Counted from the first letter of the stretch, positions 21,570-34,596 are shown. The stretch is DNA of 64,000 nucleotides from Sorghum bicolor (GCF_000003195.3 NC_012871.2:59759802-59823801); one strand, 5' to 3'. Notes: generated by a model from the letters alone, not told the origin. Translations and numbers: made by a program.

Positions 21570-21960
21570 TGGACCACGGTACTATACCAGAGGCTCTCTC
21601 CTGTGTCGTCCTGCCTCCTTCCGCCCCGCCGCCCCTTATCTCCTACCCGAGGCGCCGCGCCGGAGCCGGAGCCGGAGCCCGTCCGTGCGATGCAGACGAC
21701 GCCGGCGACCAGCTGCGGGGCCCACGGGGCAGCCTTCACCCCATGCCCCCGCTGCTCCACACCTCATGGAAGCCTCCGGAAGCCTTTCACAGCTGGCTCT
21801 TCTCGGCGGACGCCAGGGCACCACCGGCTCCTCTCTCCCATGGCTTCCACCGTCGACTCACCCGGGAGCTCCAGCTCCTCCGACTTCGCCAAGCGCATGG
21901 AGCGCGCGTGGCTAATCTTCCAGGTTCTCCCACACCCCCTCATCGCTATGCTCTCCGTGA
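21570..21960 (+). pseudogene. Duplicated promoter and first exon of the DnaJ-type zinc-finger gene
   Basis: Paralogous to 25260-25600: same order of GGTACC/GGTACTATACCAGAG, CTGCGGGGCCC, GGCAGCCTTCACCCCATGCC and TTCTCGG. An ATG at 21840 opens 28 codons (MASTVDSPGSSSSSDFAKRM...), ending AATCTTCCAG|GTTCTCC at 21923, in the same splice phase as the intact gene's exon 1. No copies of exons 2 and 3 follow before the intact gene. It is either a dead 5' duplicate or an alternative first exon. Substitutions and small in-frame indels separate the copies, but nothing breaks the reading frame or the donor. Confidence 0.75.
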
Positions 21961-21981
21961 TGCTATAAGACATTTATTTAT

Positions 21982-22190
21982 GTACAACCATCCATTACTG
22001 CAACGATGTAGTTTTTAATTAAAAAAAACTAAACTAACAAAGACCAATAAACCTTGAAAACAAAAGAGATAACTTTTTTGAATGTTTATAAGAGTTTTGC
22101 ACATGACCGTCCATTATTGCAACAATGTGGTTTTTAATGAAAAAACTAAACTAGCAAAAAATAATAAAACATTAAAACAAAAGATATATT
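21982..22190. repeat. Tandem pair of ~100-bp AT-rich repeats
   Basis: CCATTACTGCAACGATGTAG ... TTTTTAATTAAAAAAAACTA is repeated at about 22108 as CCATTATTGCAACAATGTGG ... TTTTTAATGAAAAAACTAAA. Non-coding, diverged. Confidence 0.7.
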
Positions 22191-22500
22191 CCCTATGTTT
22201 CTAAATTAATCAATTCCTAGAATTCGTATCAGCCAAACTTTTTAAATTTAACTAATAACTTTATGACAAAAATATCATTATTTATGACATAAAATGAGTA
22301 TATTACAAAAATATCTTCTATGGCATATCTGATAATACTCCCTCCATCCCGTTTTACTCAGCGTGAGAGCCCGAATTACAAATACCAAGAAGTACAAGGG
22401 GGTATGCGAAGCGTATTAAGTACATACTACATCGTGAATGGGTACTAGGCCTGGAGAGCATCGTGGGTTAATGGATCTTATTTTAGTTGGTTCGGGAGTG

Positions 22501-22774
22501 GGGGATGAAAACGGATCGGATACGGACAGATATCATCGATATCATATTTGTTTTCGTATTTCTGATTGAATTCAGATTCGAATACGGATAATGTCAACAA
22601 TATCGGATAAGATACGATTAGATGTCGACATCATAAATATACGATTTAAGTACTCGGATACGGATACGCTATCGGATGTTGAACACTCGAACTCGGACAC
22701 GTACTGATCTGAATCCCTTTAAACGAATTCGGTCTCGAATACGGTCGAAAAATATCCGTACCGTTTTCATCCCC
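22501..22774. mobile_element. hAT-like MITE (GGGGATGAAAACGG termini)
   Basis: Begins GGGGATGAAAACGGATCGGA and ends CCGTACCGTTTTCATCCCC. The interior repeats CGGATACGGATA-type words. Assignment to the hAT group is from memory of this terminal sequence in grass genomes; no clear 8-bp duplication could be read. Confidence 0.65.
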
Positions 22775-22871
22775 GATTGGGGATGGGTTTCTTCCGATTT
22801 AGTGGGGATGAGTTTCTCTCTATTTTAATCTTTTATATACGGAGAGACTTTTTACCATCCATGTTTTCTTA

Positions 22872-23103
22872 GGCCTTGTTTAGTTTGAGAAAAATTTTGG
22901 ATTTCGCTACCGTAGCACTTTTGTTTGTTTGTGGCAAATATTATCCAATCATAGACTAACTAGGATCAAAAGATTCGTCTCGCGATTTACAGGTAAACTG
23001 TGTAATTAGTTTTTGTTTTCATCTATATTTAATGCTTCATGCATGTGCCGCAAGATTCGATGTGACGGGGAATCTTGAAAAATTTTGGGAACTAAACAAG
23101 GCC
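22872..23103. mobile_element. Tourist-like MITE
   Basis: GGCCTTGTTTAGTTTGAG at the left and GGGAACTAAACAAGGCC at the right, inside a CTTA...TAAG flank. Orientation is opposite to several other copies (CTACCGTAGCACTTTTG comes first). Confidence 0.85.
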
Positions 23104-23671
23104 TAAGGTGTTGACATCTTTATGGGGCAATTGGGGAATGGGCCCGTTGACATCTCTATTGTCATCCACAGGTGTTGACGACACTGTTTAGACAACGCAA
23201 CTAGTTTGCTGGTCGCTATGAGTACTCCATCCATCTCACAAAGAATGTCATTTTTACATTCCAACAAGTTATTTTTTCTTTAACCAATTATGTAAAAAAT
23301 AATATTTATATTTATAATGCACAGTGTCACTAGCAAATATACCCGCGTGTTGCAATAGAATATACATCCTGTTACATACGTGATCACATGAATAACTTAT
23401 GGCTTGAAGATTTATATAATTATCATGGCATCTATTCTAATATATATTTAGAATTGGACTTTAGATCACTACGACTCGAAGATTTATGTAATCGTCACGT
23501 CATTGTTTCTATATGTATTGGAATTAAACTTTGTATCATCGTTGGGCGCACATGGTTCTAGCTCATATAAGCATGAGTCATGAGTTTAGGTCACAAATAT
23601 AGAGGCACGAGGGTATTATGTGGCTTAAAAATAAAAACGACAACCGGACCCCTTCACTCTTTAATGTTATA
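23104..23671. other. Intergenic spacer between MITEs, no gene seen
   Basis: AT-rich DNA with a degenerate Stowaway-like start near 23226 (CTCCATCCATCTCAC) and no recognisable coding sequence. Confidence 0.5.
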
Positions 23672-23931
23672 CTCCCTACATTTCAAATTATAAGATATTC
23701 CAAGAATCTTGAAAGTCAAAACATTTTAAGTTTGATCAAAGTTATAGAAAAATTTACAAAGATTTATAATATCAAATAAGTATACTATAAAAATATAATT
23801 AATAAAGAATCTAATAATACTTAGTTAATATAATAAATATTATTATTTTATTATAGAAATTTGGTTAAATTTGAAATTCTTTGACTCTCTATTTTTTAAA
23901 AAAAATATCTGGTAATTTGGGATGGAGGGAG
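23672..23931. mobile_element. Stowaway-like MITE
   Basis: CTCCCTACATTTCAAATTAT to TAATTTGGGATGGAGGGAG, flanked by TA on each side. About 260 bp, AT-rich and non-coding. Confidence 0.85.
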
Positions 23932-24384
23932 TAGCAAATATACTCATATGTTGCATCGTTCTTTACCGTCATAACAAATATGCTCATATGTTGCATCGGA
24001 AGGTAAAACTTATTACGTGGTTACCTAAAGTCCTAAACGACTTGTGGTTCACCTTATTTCATTTTAAGTCGATGTCATCCACTCCGATTCATTTCTGGAA
24101 TGGAACTTAATATCGTGTGCGGTCGCGTGCTGATCTAACTTGCATGGACATGTTTTGGCTCAGGATTATTATAGTCTACGGACACTCTTTTACGGTATTA
24201 TTTTTCGGTCGAGCTAACCATAAGGCCTTAACCACTGGTATAATCATTTATAAATAGAGAAAAGATTTGAAGGTACTAGCAACTGATAAATAGAAAAAAA
24301 GTTTTGTAAAATAAATCATCTAAGCTCAAGTAGTGTGGTGGTAAGCAAAAGCAATTAATTCGTGAACCATGTTGGCAGGTGGTA

Positions 24385-24598
24385 AGGTCTTGTTTAGTTT
24401 CTAAATTTTTTTATTTGAAATACCGTAACATTTTTATTTTTGTTTGATAATTATTGTTCAATCATGTATTAATTAGGTTTAAAAGATTCATTTTACGATT
24501 TATATGTAAACTATGCAAATAGTTTTTATTTTTATTTATATTTAATGCTACATGTATATGCAGTAAGATTTAGAATTTTGAAAAAGTTTTGGTTTTTA
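24385..24598. mobile_element. Degenerate Tourist-like MITE abutting a second copy
   Basis: Starts GGTCTTGTTTAGTTTCTAAA and retains internal words (TAAAAGATTCAT, TATTTAATGCTACATG, GTAAGATTTAGAATTTTG). The right terminus is lost or masked where the next element begins. Confidence 0.65.
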
Positions 24599-24841
24599 GG
24601 CCTTGTTTGGTTCCCAAAATAATTCAGATTTCGCTACTGTAGCACTTTCGTTTTTATTTGACAAATATTGTTCAATTATGAACTAACTAGAATTAAAAGA
24701 TTCATCTCGCGATTTACAGACAAACTGTGTAATTAGTTTTTGTTTTCGTTTATATTTAATGCTTCATGCATGTGCCGCAAGATTCAATATGACGGAAAAT
24801 CTTAAAAACTTTTTGAATTTCGGGATGAACTAAACAACGCC
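24599..24841. mobile_element. Tourist-like MITE
   Basis: GGCCTTGTTTGGTTCCC to GATGAACTAAACAACGCC, with TTA duplications at 24596-24598 and 24842-24844. It sits directly against a degenerate older copy on its left. Confidence 0.85.
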
Positions 24842-24942
24842 TTAGGTGAACTATAAAGAAGGCCTAAGCTTCGATTCTTGAAGCTGCTTTTTTTCTCTGG
24901 CTGCTGATGTTTTTTTTTCCTGGGCTTCGGACCTCACGTTAA

Positions 24943-25182
24943 GGCCTTGTTTACTTCCAAAACATTTTGCAAAATAAAAATAATAGCACTTTCGTTTGTA
25001 TTTGACAAATATTGTTTAATTATGGACTAACTAGACTCAAAAGATTTGTCTCACCAATTCCGACCAAACTGTGCAATTAGTTTTTATTTTCATCTATATT
25101 TAATACTTCATGCATACGTCTAAAGACTCGATGTGACGGAGAATCTGAAAAATTTTGCAAAATTTTTGGGAACTAAACAACG
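24943..25182. mobile_element. Tourist-like MITE near the DnaJ-type gene promoter
   Basis: GGCCTTGTTTACTTCC to GGGAACTAAACAACG. It lies about 310 bp upstream of the DnaJ-type gene start codon, so it may be part of that promoter. Confidence 0.8.
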
Positions 25183-25495
25183 ATTTTTTCCCCTGTGCCT
25201 TTGGGCTTCGGAGTTCGGACTGCTCGGCAGGAATCTGACGTGTGCTAGGCTGCTAGCGCGTGGTCCAAGAGGCCCACGGTACCAGAGCCTCTCCTGCTGT
25301 CCTGCCTCCTTGCGCGCCGCTCCTCTCCGACAAGAGCCGGAGCCCCTCCGTGCGATGCAAACGCCGGCGACCATCTGCGGGGCCCGCGGGGCAGCCTTCA
25401 CCCCATGCCCCCGCCGCCCCACCCCTCCTAGAAGCTTTCGGAACCCTTTCACTGGCCCTTCTCGGTGGACGCCAAGGCACCGGCTCCTCGCTCCC

Positions 25496-27775
25496 ATGGC
25501 CTCCACCGTCGACTCACCCGGGAGCTCCTCCGACTTCGCCAAGCGCATAGACCGCGCCTGGCTAATCTCCCAGGTCCCCCCCTAATCGCTCTGCTTCCGG
25601 GATGTTTGTTTGTTTGTTCGATTGTCCCGGCATGCGATGTTTTAAGTTGTTGTCGTTTTAGGAATACTCCGTAGTTGTGGGTGTAGACGCGTGGCTAGGT
25701 TGTTCTCCTTTGTGTGAGGTCTGAGGTGTATGCTTTCAACAGTGAACACCGTATCAGGGTTTGGGGCTTCGGACTTGTATTTCAAAGGGATTTCTGTGGT
25801 GGATTCGCGCGATGATTAAATGAATTCAATATCCCATCGGGAAAATTTTAGCTAGATATATCTACAGGAGACAGACAAAATGATGTTGCCATGACGGTTC
25901 AATGTTCAAGCATCCATGCCAGATTGCCAGTGCTTCAGGTAGAAGATACCAGAAATAGTATATGTAGATGTTGAACTCGTAATCCAAGTGACTGTTGGTT
26001 CAAAAGGCCCCATAGCATTTTGAGTGCATACATTCAGACATAAATCTAGTTACAAATAAGTGACATTCTGAGGTTGTCCAAAATCAACAATCACAAACTT
26101 TGACTGCTAATTTTTACAACTCAGTACTTAAAAAAGTAGTGTGTAGCCAAAGTTTGGAACAGTTGAACTGAGACAATCCCAAAACACCACTTATTTGTGA
26201 CTGGGGAGCTTAACTAGCTCTTCTGAGAAATTTGTGGAGAATCGCTTCAACTCCTTTCAGTATTTTGCTAGACACTGTTTGTGCTGAAATTGTGGTAAGC
26301 CACAACTCATGGTGAATAAATTATTCACCATACTTGCGGTAAGTTTGGGTTAGATGTATGGCGGCTGGGGCTAGAAGCTAAGAAAGTAGCAAATCACACA
26401 TTTAATCATGACCCGTGAACCCAGCAATGGTCAACCTTGTGGTGTTTGCTTGTGTTCATTTGACAAACCATGGTAGGGAACCAAACACCCTCTTAAGCTT
26501 CCTTGAGAAGCCACATGTTGTCTGTTGGAGCTTAGCTAACTCTCTTGAGAAATTGGGGGCAAGGGACTTTAACTTATATTAAAATTAAGAGGACATGGAG
26601 TTTCCTTGTGATGCCCAGGACCCCACACCATTTGAGAGAGTTTAAGCTACTTGTTCATTTAAGCTATGTATACCCTCCTTTAAACAAGGCTCAGCTATTC
26701 TAGCTTTTATCAAATTTGTATGTTTTTTTATGTGAACTTTGAACTGTTGTGGTTCATTAGGATTTAGGAGTTGCTCAAAGGAGCTGTACAACTAATTTTC
26801 CCTTATGTGATAATTAGATTATTGATACTTTTATTGTTTTGCGGAGCATGGTGTGGTCTTCAACAAGAAAATACTCAGTCTAAGGCATATTTATATGCTA
26901 GGATTGCTTTTGTATTTTCCGATTAATTCAATTACTTGTGTGTACAAAATAAGGAGAAGTGTTCCAAAGATTTGGAAGAACTTGGTGTTGATTCTTTTCA
27001 TGTATATGACGTAAACCTGATTTGGAGAACATGGATTGAAAATGGAAATGCTGCTTCTTCTAACTGGTTTCTTTTAGTTCTTGAAAGCTCTAGCTAATAA
27101 AAATATTTGTAATGTTAATTATATGATGCACATTGCTAAAAAGTTAAATTTGCATTACCTAGAAATCAAGTTTGTGGATGCTTTGCCTAATGGACTGCTA
27201 AATAAAGATCCCAGTTTCTTGTTATTCCATCATCTGAGGCTGGTCACTAGAGAAGAGAGTTAAATTCGATCAGGAGTGGGCAAACCTAATCTTTATTGTA
27301 TCTACAGCAGTGCTTTTTATTAGTGTGCAGCTTTGTTCTGCAGTCTAACTCTATCATTCATGATCTGGTGGTATGCAGCAACCAAGACCAGTTTCTTGCT
27401 CTTCCTGTCAATCTGCTGGCCACGTGGAGTGCAAGTGGTGTGCAGGAACAGGCTTCTTTATCCTTGGCGACAACATGTTGTGTGAAGTACCCTCAAGGAA
27501 TTCAAAATGTGTGATATGCTCTGGAAAGGTTGTATAAGTTGTTCCTTGCCGTAGTTTACAAATTTTGCGAATACATCTACATGAAGATGACTTAACGTGA
27601 ACTAAGTATGCTGTGCAGCACTTTTGTGCTCCACGAACAAGTCCATTTGCATGAAGTAATCTATTGAACATTTACATAAGATATTCTTCTATCTCAGGGC
27701 TTCACAAGTTGTGCTGATTGCCAAGGGACTGGGTTTCGTGCCAAGTGGCTCGAAGAACCTCCTATTAACAAATGA
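25496..27775 (+). CDS. DnaJ-type cysteine-rich zinc-finger protein (no J domain)
   Basis: Three exons (25496-25573, 27379-27528, 27698-27775) give 101 residues with GT-AG introns of 1.8 kb and 169 bp. The N-terminus is MASTVDSPGSSSDFAKRIDR and the C-terminus KWLEEPPINK. Four CxxC motifs, CSSC, CKWCAGTGFF, CVICSGKG and CADCQGTGF, form the two zinc sites of a DnaJ/Hsp40 cysteine-rich domain. There is no J domain, no membrane segment and no obvious transit peptide. Small proteins of this type in plants include BSD2- and LQY1-like assembly or thiol chaperones; this one matches a short cytosolic-looking subgroup conserved in Arabidopsis, from memory. The precise client is unknown. A second copy of its promoter and first exon lies 3.7 kb upstream, in the same splice phase. 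Confidence 0.88.
25574..27378 (+). other. Intron 1 of the DnaJ-type gene
   Basis: 1.8-kb intron with donor CAG|GTCCCC and acceptor TATGCAG. AT-rich, with no nested gene recognised. The word AAAATCAACAATCACAAAC and scattered short repeats are present but no complete MITE was delimited. Confidence 0.7.
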
Positions 27776-28318
27776 GGAAAGGAAGTTAATCATACTGTAA
27801 ACTTTTCCATTTCACAGTAAACTAGCTACTTTTATGGTCCTCTGTCCATATTCTCCATATGTAGCTATGGTAATTTATTTCCCTGTAACTGCATCAATTC
27901 CATGCCTATTGTGACATGTTCTTAATTATTCAACATACATTTTCTATAACATGAGTACCAAGAGGTATTTTTTGCTCTATCTCACAAATTTTGCCTTCAG
28001 CATCCTGCATCTTTTCTTGTGCAGTGCCCAACATGCAGAAAATTAGGATATAACGTTTCTCTCTCTTGCTTGTTTTGTACGTAAACAGGTGAAGATGCAT
28101 ACTACCATTCAGAGATATATTATTCTTTAACGAAATGGTCAGGAAATAAAACTGTTTCCGTTTAAGTTATTCATAATCAGTGTTTTCTGCTAAACAATCA
28201 CTCACCTACCGTTTAGCCTGGTGAAACAGCCATTTAAACAGGATAAACAGTTGATTAAACAGAAACGACGTACCACCGTTTAGCATTTAATGGTGTTTAA
28301 ACGAGCTAAACAACTATT
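27776..28318. other. 3' flank of the DnaJ-type gene with a TTTAAAC-rich repeat remnant
   Basis: Non-coding. About 28190-28320 contains many copies of the words GTTTAGC, TTTAAAC and TAAACA in both orientations (for example CCGTTTAGC and AAACGAGCTAAAC), probably a transposon remnant. Confidence 0.5.
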
Positions 28319-31300
28319 TAGGGCCAGTTTGGTAGAGCTCCCTTCCTAGTTCTTAAGCTTTACTTCTTGATTCTCTGATGGAGTGATTCTTGTGGGAAGC
28401 AGGCTGGAGAGCAGGTGAGAAGTGATTCTAGTGGTGAACTGGTGATTGAACGGGGAGCTTTGGAGAGCATTTTTTATCTCCCAGTTTGTAGTGTAAATGG
28501 AGAATTGATTCTCGTGAGCTTCCCACCAGAATCCAGTTGCATTTTAACTGTTTGGTAGGACTCCACAAAATCTGCTATATTGTTTTTGTTTAACGAACCA
28601 GCATATTTCCTTTGGTCATGACATGGGAAAAATGTCATATATGTCTAAAATAGTGAAAGTAAACTGCAATTGAAGTTTGAATTTCATCAGCAAATGGGAG
28701 AGGTGGTCCCATCTCATGTTAGTACGAGGAAATAACTTGATGCTTGAAGGTAAAATGTGTACAGGCCCCAAAGTAAGATGGGAAAAGATGATAGATAGTT
28801 TAACAGCTATGGATGACAAGTTTATTTAGTTTCATTTCAATAATATTGATTTAGTTAGGTTACAAATAAGCCCTTGCAGAACTGGAACTCTTTGGTTAAG
28901 TTGTGATATTCACTCTTGTGTATTCCTTTTACTTGTTGCTTTTTTTAGCTAAATGCCTCAGTACATGTTACAAGAATCTTGTAAAGTTTTAAGCCAGATC
29001 ATCCTTGGAAATGCAGATCTGCCTTTTTTGTGATTGCATATTGTTGTCCTTTGCAATTGCAGTATTGAATATTGTTCATTTAAATTGATGTGCAGAAAAG
29101 CAATGTCAGATTAGCTGTCTACAGATCCTTGTGCTTTGTAGTTTGTATAAGAGCAAAATATTTTGGAACTTGGAAGGGATATACTACTTTTGTATTAAGC
29201 AAATGAACCTGTACTATGCTGCCAGATCACTTTTGACAACTTATCTAAAAATAAATTGAGTATGTGCCTTTCTTTGTCAGTGTGCTTGCACATATTCTGA
29301 TAATTATTTGACACCATACTTGCACATGGCTGTATTTGGTACTTCTCATATGGGAGGGTTAGGTTTTATATGGATTTTTGTCAAGAACAGATTTTAGAAC
29401 CCACTGAATTTGAAGCTCATTGGATAGGAACCTTGGGTGAGCTGGCTTGTAAACTTTAGAAAATTGTTGCTTTCTAAATATGAAATGAAATTCGATGAGA
29501 GCAAAGCTGTCCAATGTAAACCCTAATAGTTATGGTGTATTTTGTGTTTTGTGGTAGCAGACTATCGAAGATGCCAAAATCCCTTTCCGTGCCACTTTTG
29601 AGGTCCGCAGCATATCTTCACTAAATGAATTTATAATGTCATTAATGGACTTACTGCCTTCACTTAAAAATATAGCAGTCCATAGCTGTTTCCTGAACAA
29701 AACTATTAGTTGGCTTTGGCACTGTCTCTTAACCTATGCATTAGGGCCAAGTACGCAAAAGACAATGTTTCTATCTACCCTATGCCTACTGTTTTCTTCC
29801 TTTGTAAGCAAAAATGAAGTTATCTGTAAGATCTGAAGGGATAACATTGTGAAGTACAAATCATCAAGCTTGCAATATTGTTGTAGCGCTGTGGACAAGC
29901 TTGTTATTTGTCCGCAGCAATTATGGCTTTTATTCGAGGGATGGTTTTCTTTACTTGGTTGTCCATTGGGTTATTGTGTTATAAATTCCATGGTGGCCAT
30001 TTCTATATGAGGGTTGAGTACTGCATATTGCCCTTCGTATATTGCAATATTCACAGCATTGAATCAACAATGTCTGTGTGTTTGCTGTTCAAATTTAATT
30101 TTAATGTAGATTTTGCTGCACTGATTAACTTGAAATCGCAATTTTGGACTGTTTGTATTGTATGTGGCTCTATGCATTTACTGTTGCATTGTTGTCCATG
30201 CCATCAAATTTATCTTTGAGAGCCTTATCTTTTGAAAAAAAACTAAAGATGAACAATTTTGTAGAAAAGAAGATGATGCATTGATTTCTGGAACTCCTTG
30301 ATATTTCCCTATTTTGTCATTTCTATTTTGTTGCGGGCTATTTTATCTTTCCTGTTGGGCTCATTTGCTATGCGGTAGAGATGTTGTCAACAGTTAAGAC
30401 AAAAAATGTACCAAGGATTGGACTGCTTTGAGCAATACAACACAGATCCTCCAAATGGAAGTAGCCAAAGTTGTTTGTTTGTTTGCTATTGCTATTGATA
30501 GAACTTACAGCGCAAAACAAAACGACAATTGATTGGAGTTGTATGAATTGATTGTGACTTTTATGGCATATTTCTGCATTATCCTGACTTGTTAAAGTTC
30601 TACATTAGATACTTGGAATTTATGCAGCCTTCGTGCAAAACAATGTCTCAGTATATATGATTATGTAGTTACTGATCTTTGACAAGGGGCTTAAAATTAG
30701 ATGTCTTAATGACTAGACCTACCTTGAGTTTCGCTGAAAGACCTGCCTTGATGATTTTTTGCAGCTTTGTTTCTGGATTTGCTGTATTTTAGCTTTGTTT
30801 CTAGATTTGCTGTATTCACAAAAAAATGGTGTAGTATCAAATGATTAAAACCTACCTTTATGTTATGTGATGGTTGATTGGGACACTTTTAAGAAATTTA
30901 TGAGATCAAGATAAGCAAGATATCCAAGGTCATTTTTAATCATCAATAAATAGTTATGATTTTACAAGCCCACTCTTCATATCTTCATGTATATTCTCAA
31001 ACCATCCTTTGCTCCCCTGCCAGGAATGAAAAGATGGATTGGTATTTATTATTTCTTTACTGTTCCTCTAGAGAATTGGATGAAAATGACGTGCACATTG
31101 GGACACTTTGTCATGCACCAGATAGCCCTTTGCACAGTCCATTAGCACACAATTCAAATACATGAATGGGATCCAATTGCTTGTCGATTAGGGAATCTTG
31201 AGGCGTTGTTGGAATTTGTGTTAGCACTTGGCAAAATATAATGGTGCAGGGTTGGGTTTGCGTGTGGTACTGGTTTACTCTGTCCAGTCCAACAATAACA

Positions 31301-31680
31301 GACATCACTAGTCCATTTGGTGCATGATGAGCGACGCATGGTGAATCTGGTTGGTCCCCGGAGCTGATATGGCTCACGATCAGGTTGGTTTGAGCCTTGA
31401 GTGAGGCACAGGTAGCCTGCTTCAAGTTCTGTTTCCCCCAAGTTGCCATTGCGGTCCTGAACTGAACCTCAGGTGCAGGCATGCAGAATTGTCCATCTGC
31501 AAAATCAGTGGCAGGGATCCTCGCAGCAGGAAGGGACACGAAAGAAATTATATATCTTGGCCATTTTCATGCCCAGCTGGCAATCGACAAGGTAATGAAC
31601 GCAGCAGTTGGACAGAATGAATAAGGCTCACTGTATTCATTATGTTTTGATATACTCTGAGCAGACCTTAGATAATTTGG
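28319..31680. other. Long AT-rich spacer, no gene recognised
   Basis: Starts with a MITE-like patch (GGGCCAGTTTGGTAGAGCTC ... AACTGTTTGGTAGGACTCC, about 28319-28563). The remainder has ORFs of at most 142 codons without recognisable domains. The 142-codon minus-strand ORF at 31111-31539 lacks any family match I know and looks like chance or a decayed element. Confidence 0.45.
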
Positions 31681-32360
31681 TCAAGTTTGATGTCATCTAA
31701 GGCCTAAGGGCACGGTGCTACTGCTCAACTCCACGTTTTTTTTAGGACTACTCCAAAAGCTCCACCATGGCACTGTGGAGTAGCTTCAGTGGAGTTGGAG
31801 TAGGAAAGGAGGTGTTTGGCTTGGAGATTAGCTCTAGGAATACGAGGTGTTTTGTGGGAATTGTCTATTTTGCTCTTACCTTATGCTTTTGCAAGTATGT
31901 TATTTTGATGCACCTAAGCTTTTTTTTGAGGAATTAGGAGGAGCCATATTGAGAATTAATTAAAAAGAAAACAGTACAAGGTTTAGAATTACAAAGAGAA
32001 AACACTCAGCACCGAGCCAAGGAAGCAGAAACCTAAGCATTTATGCATTTGTAAATGATAAGTGTCTCTTAAGATAGCATGAACTTTAGATTGTTTGAAT
32101 CATTAGAATTATTTTTCCATAAGGAGTTCTTCTAAGATGCCATTGCTAACCCCAATTCCATAGGGAGATCAAACATGAGCTTGAACCTCAAATTTAGAGA
32201 AGTCAGCTGCATTTTCCCCTTTTCTTGGTCTACTCTCTTACACTACACCATTCCTCTAAATCTTTTGAGCCTAATTAGTTCATAATTGAACACTAATTGT
32301 CAAATAAAACGAAAATACTACAGTATTGTTAAACTTTAACAACCCCAACTAAACATCCCC
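31681..32360. other. Spacer with transposon remnants
   Basis: About 32260-32360 keeps half of a Harbinger-type MITE (CTTTTGAGCCTAATTAGTTC ... AACTAAACATCCCCTTAG), the same family as the complete copy at 52069-52296. No coding sequence is recognised. Confidence 0.45.
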
Positions 32361-34256
32361 TTAGTCACATCATCTCCACATACTGCATGCCCCTGTTCCA
32401 AAATTCCCTATGCCATTTAACAACATGCCGTGTTTCTTTCTACTCTTTATTCAGCCTTGCCAAACAGTAGAAGTAACTTTATATTCAGCTTTGCCAAACA
32501 GTAGAAGTAACTTTATGCTGACAAACTAGGTGCCATAGGAGCTGAAAAGGACCGCTTCTCCTGATTCACTTCTAGTAAAGAATCACTTTCTAAACAAAGT
32601 TTATTTTAGAGAAAAATAGAACACCACTTTCAGCCCATGAAAAACCACTTTACTAGGATAAATATAATTATTTTCCAGGGAGAATCAGAAGCAAGAGGCA
32701 AGAGGAGGTTTACCAAAAACCCTCGGACCCTCGAGCTCGCTGTCTTTCATGGTACAGTCGTACAGACAAGCTAAAAACACTCTGCAGCGACCAATGTCAC
32801 TCCAAACGATCTTCCAAGTACGGTACGCCGTTGCAGTCGTAATCATGGCACCGGTCCTGGACGAGTGTTTACTCGGTACAGGTTCCTGTCCAATCAACAG
32901 GTTAACATGCCTGCCTCTGCCTGGGAACATGCTTTTGTAATTGGATCTTGTCTTTGTGGAGTTGCAGCTTCATGTGTTGATGGTGGATGTGTACGTACAT
33001 CGGTATCAATATGGGCATCACGGGTTGCCGTTGCGGCATCATAACTGGGGAATGTACCGGATTTGAGGTAGAGGGGCGGAACGTGACCTCTCCGACGGTC
33101 GTTGTTGGAGGTTGATCAATTCCATCATAAATTCCGCCTACAATGGTGTACGTGTTTGCTGGTTGGTTTTTCATTGGAGTTAAAACTATGAACTGGACTA
33201 AAAATTACTAGGGTGTTCGCATCTGACTATCAAACACATCCTTTTTACCTTGTGTCAAGTGGAACATGCTTCTTCGCTGTTGCAGCTGAAGAGGAGTTAA
33301 AAATGTGGTAGTGTTATTGTTAAGTCATATTAAGTTGGTTTGACTTACCTTTAATAAAAATGAAGCCAGATATATCTTTCCATTATCTTTTATAAAAGAT
33401 TTCCCTCATATATACACCAGACTTTTTAACGAAAAAGGCTGACGAGATATTAATCCTAGTGAAGTTTGACTACGTGTTATTTGGCTCCTCCCATGGCCAT
33501 CGTCGTCTCTTCTGGCAGGATGCAAGCAGGCTAGCTCCGATACCTCGCCTCAGCTCCCATGGCCATCACATCACCATTACGAAATTAGCCTCTGGCCATG
33601 TCTTTTTGAACTTGGTAGCAAGGTGTACTATAATTTTGTTAAGTGTTCATGTATTGTAAGGCCATAGGTTAGTCGCAGTCATAGTTACTTACATATGTAT
33701 TATTATGGGCTATAGTGCACCAAACTTTTTAAGCCATCTGTCTTACATACCACATAGTTATTTTGATAGCAAACTTTATGCCCGATTTGCTAGCCAAACT
33801 TTTTTTTACTGTCACATTTTGTCTAACTTTAGTTGCGACAAAATTAGGTATCAACCAAATCTATCGTAAATCCCATTTAGGATCGTAGTCCTAACCAGCA
33901 TAGATAAAACCATAATCTTAGTCGAAGCCTGCCTTAACATATCAGAAGTTACTAGAGCTCGACTGAATTAGGTAGAGCTACAAAAAGAGAGAAAAGTAAA
34001 GTATGAAGCCATCTAAACACAAACGTATATGCTCTGTATCCTTGCTCAATTAAGCAACCTCGCTCAGTTAAGCAATGCAGTGTCAAGCGAAGCAACTAAG
34101 GACATTTTTGGTTTCCTCACCATGTTGCCTCGCTTAGCAAGGCTAGCAGAGGTGAATTGAATTGGCTCGCTCAAGCGAGCAAGAAGAAACCTTAAAAGCA
34201 TGATGAATAACGAGGCAATGATAAACGAACTTGTTTTTAGCAGAGGTGAATTGAAT
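32361..34256. other. Intergenic spacer, no gene recognised
   Basis: Includes a 34-bp tandem repeat (TTGCCAAACAGTAGAAGTAA, twice at about 32456-32515). Several short ORFs around 32685-33174 overlap on both strands without a domain. Confidence 0.45.
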
Positions 34257-34259
34257 TAA

Positions 34260-34450
34260 GCCTTGTTTAGTTCCAAAATTTTTTAAGAGTCCCTACTAAA
34301 TTGAATCTTTAAATGCATGCATAAAACATTAAATATAGATAAAAAAATAATTAATTACATTAAATTTAATTACTCCATAGTTAGATAATACTAAATCAAA
34401 TAAAAATATTACAAGAACTAACCTAAAAAATTTCGTGAACTAACAAGGCC
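34260..34450. mobile_element. Short Tourist-like MITE
   Basis: GCCTTGTTTAGTTCC to GAACTAACAAGGCC, flanked by TAA at 34257-34259 and 34451-34453. About 50 bp shorter than the typical copy because of internal deletion. Confidence 0.8.
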
Positions 34451-34596
34451 TAAAATCGGTGAATTTTGCTCGGCCAGGCAATGGCTAGTTCTAGGCTTCC
34501 AGCATTGAAAATAATCATGGATTCTCGCGAGGCATTTCGTGTTTTTTTTTTTGTTTCGTTCTCGCGGTCGGGAAAGACGTATATTCGAGCTTATAA

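Noticed and set aside
20331..21915. Overlapping 100-218-codon ORFs right of the MULE border
   Set aside because: No recognisable domain, both strands open, and some cross the transposon border. Only the duplicated first exon at 21840-21923 is supported by paralogy.
31111..31539. 142-codon minus-strand ORF
   Set aside because: No domain, no splice context and no codon-use signal that distinguishes it from chance in this spacer.
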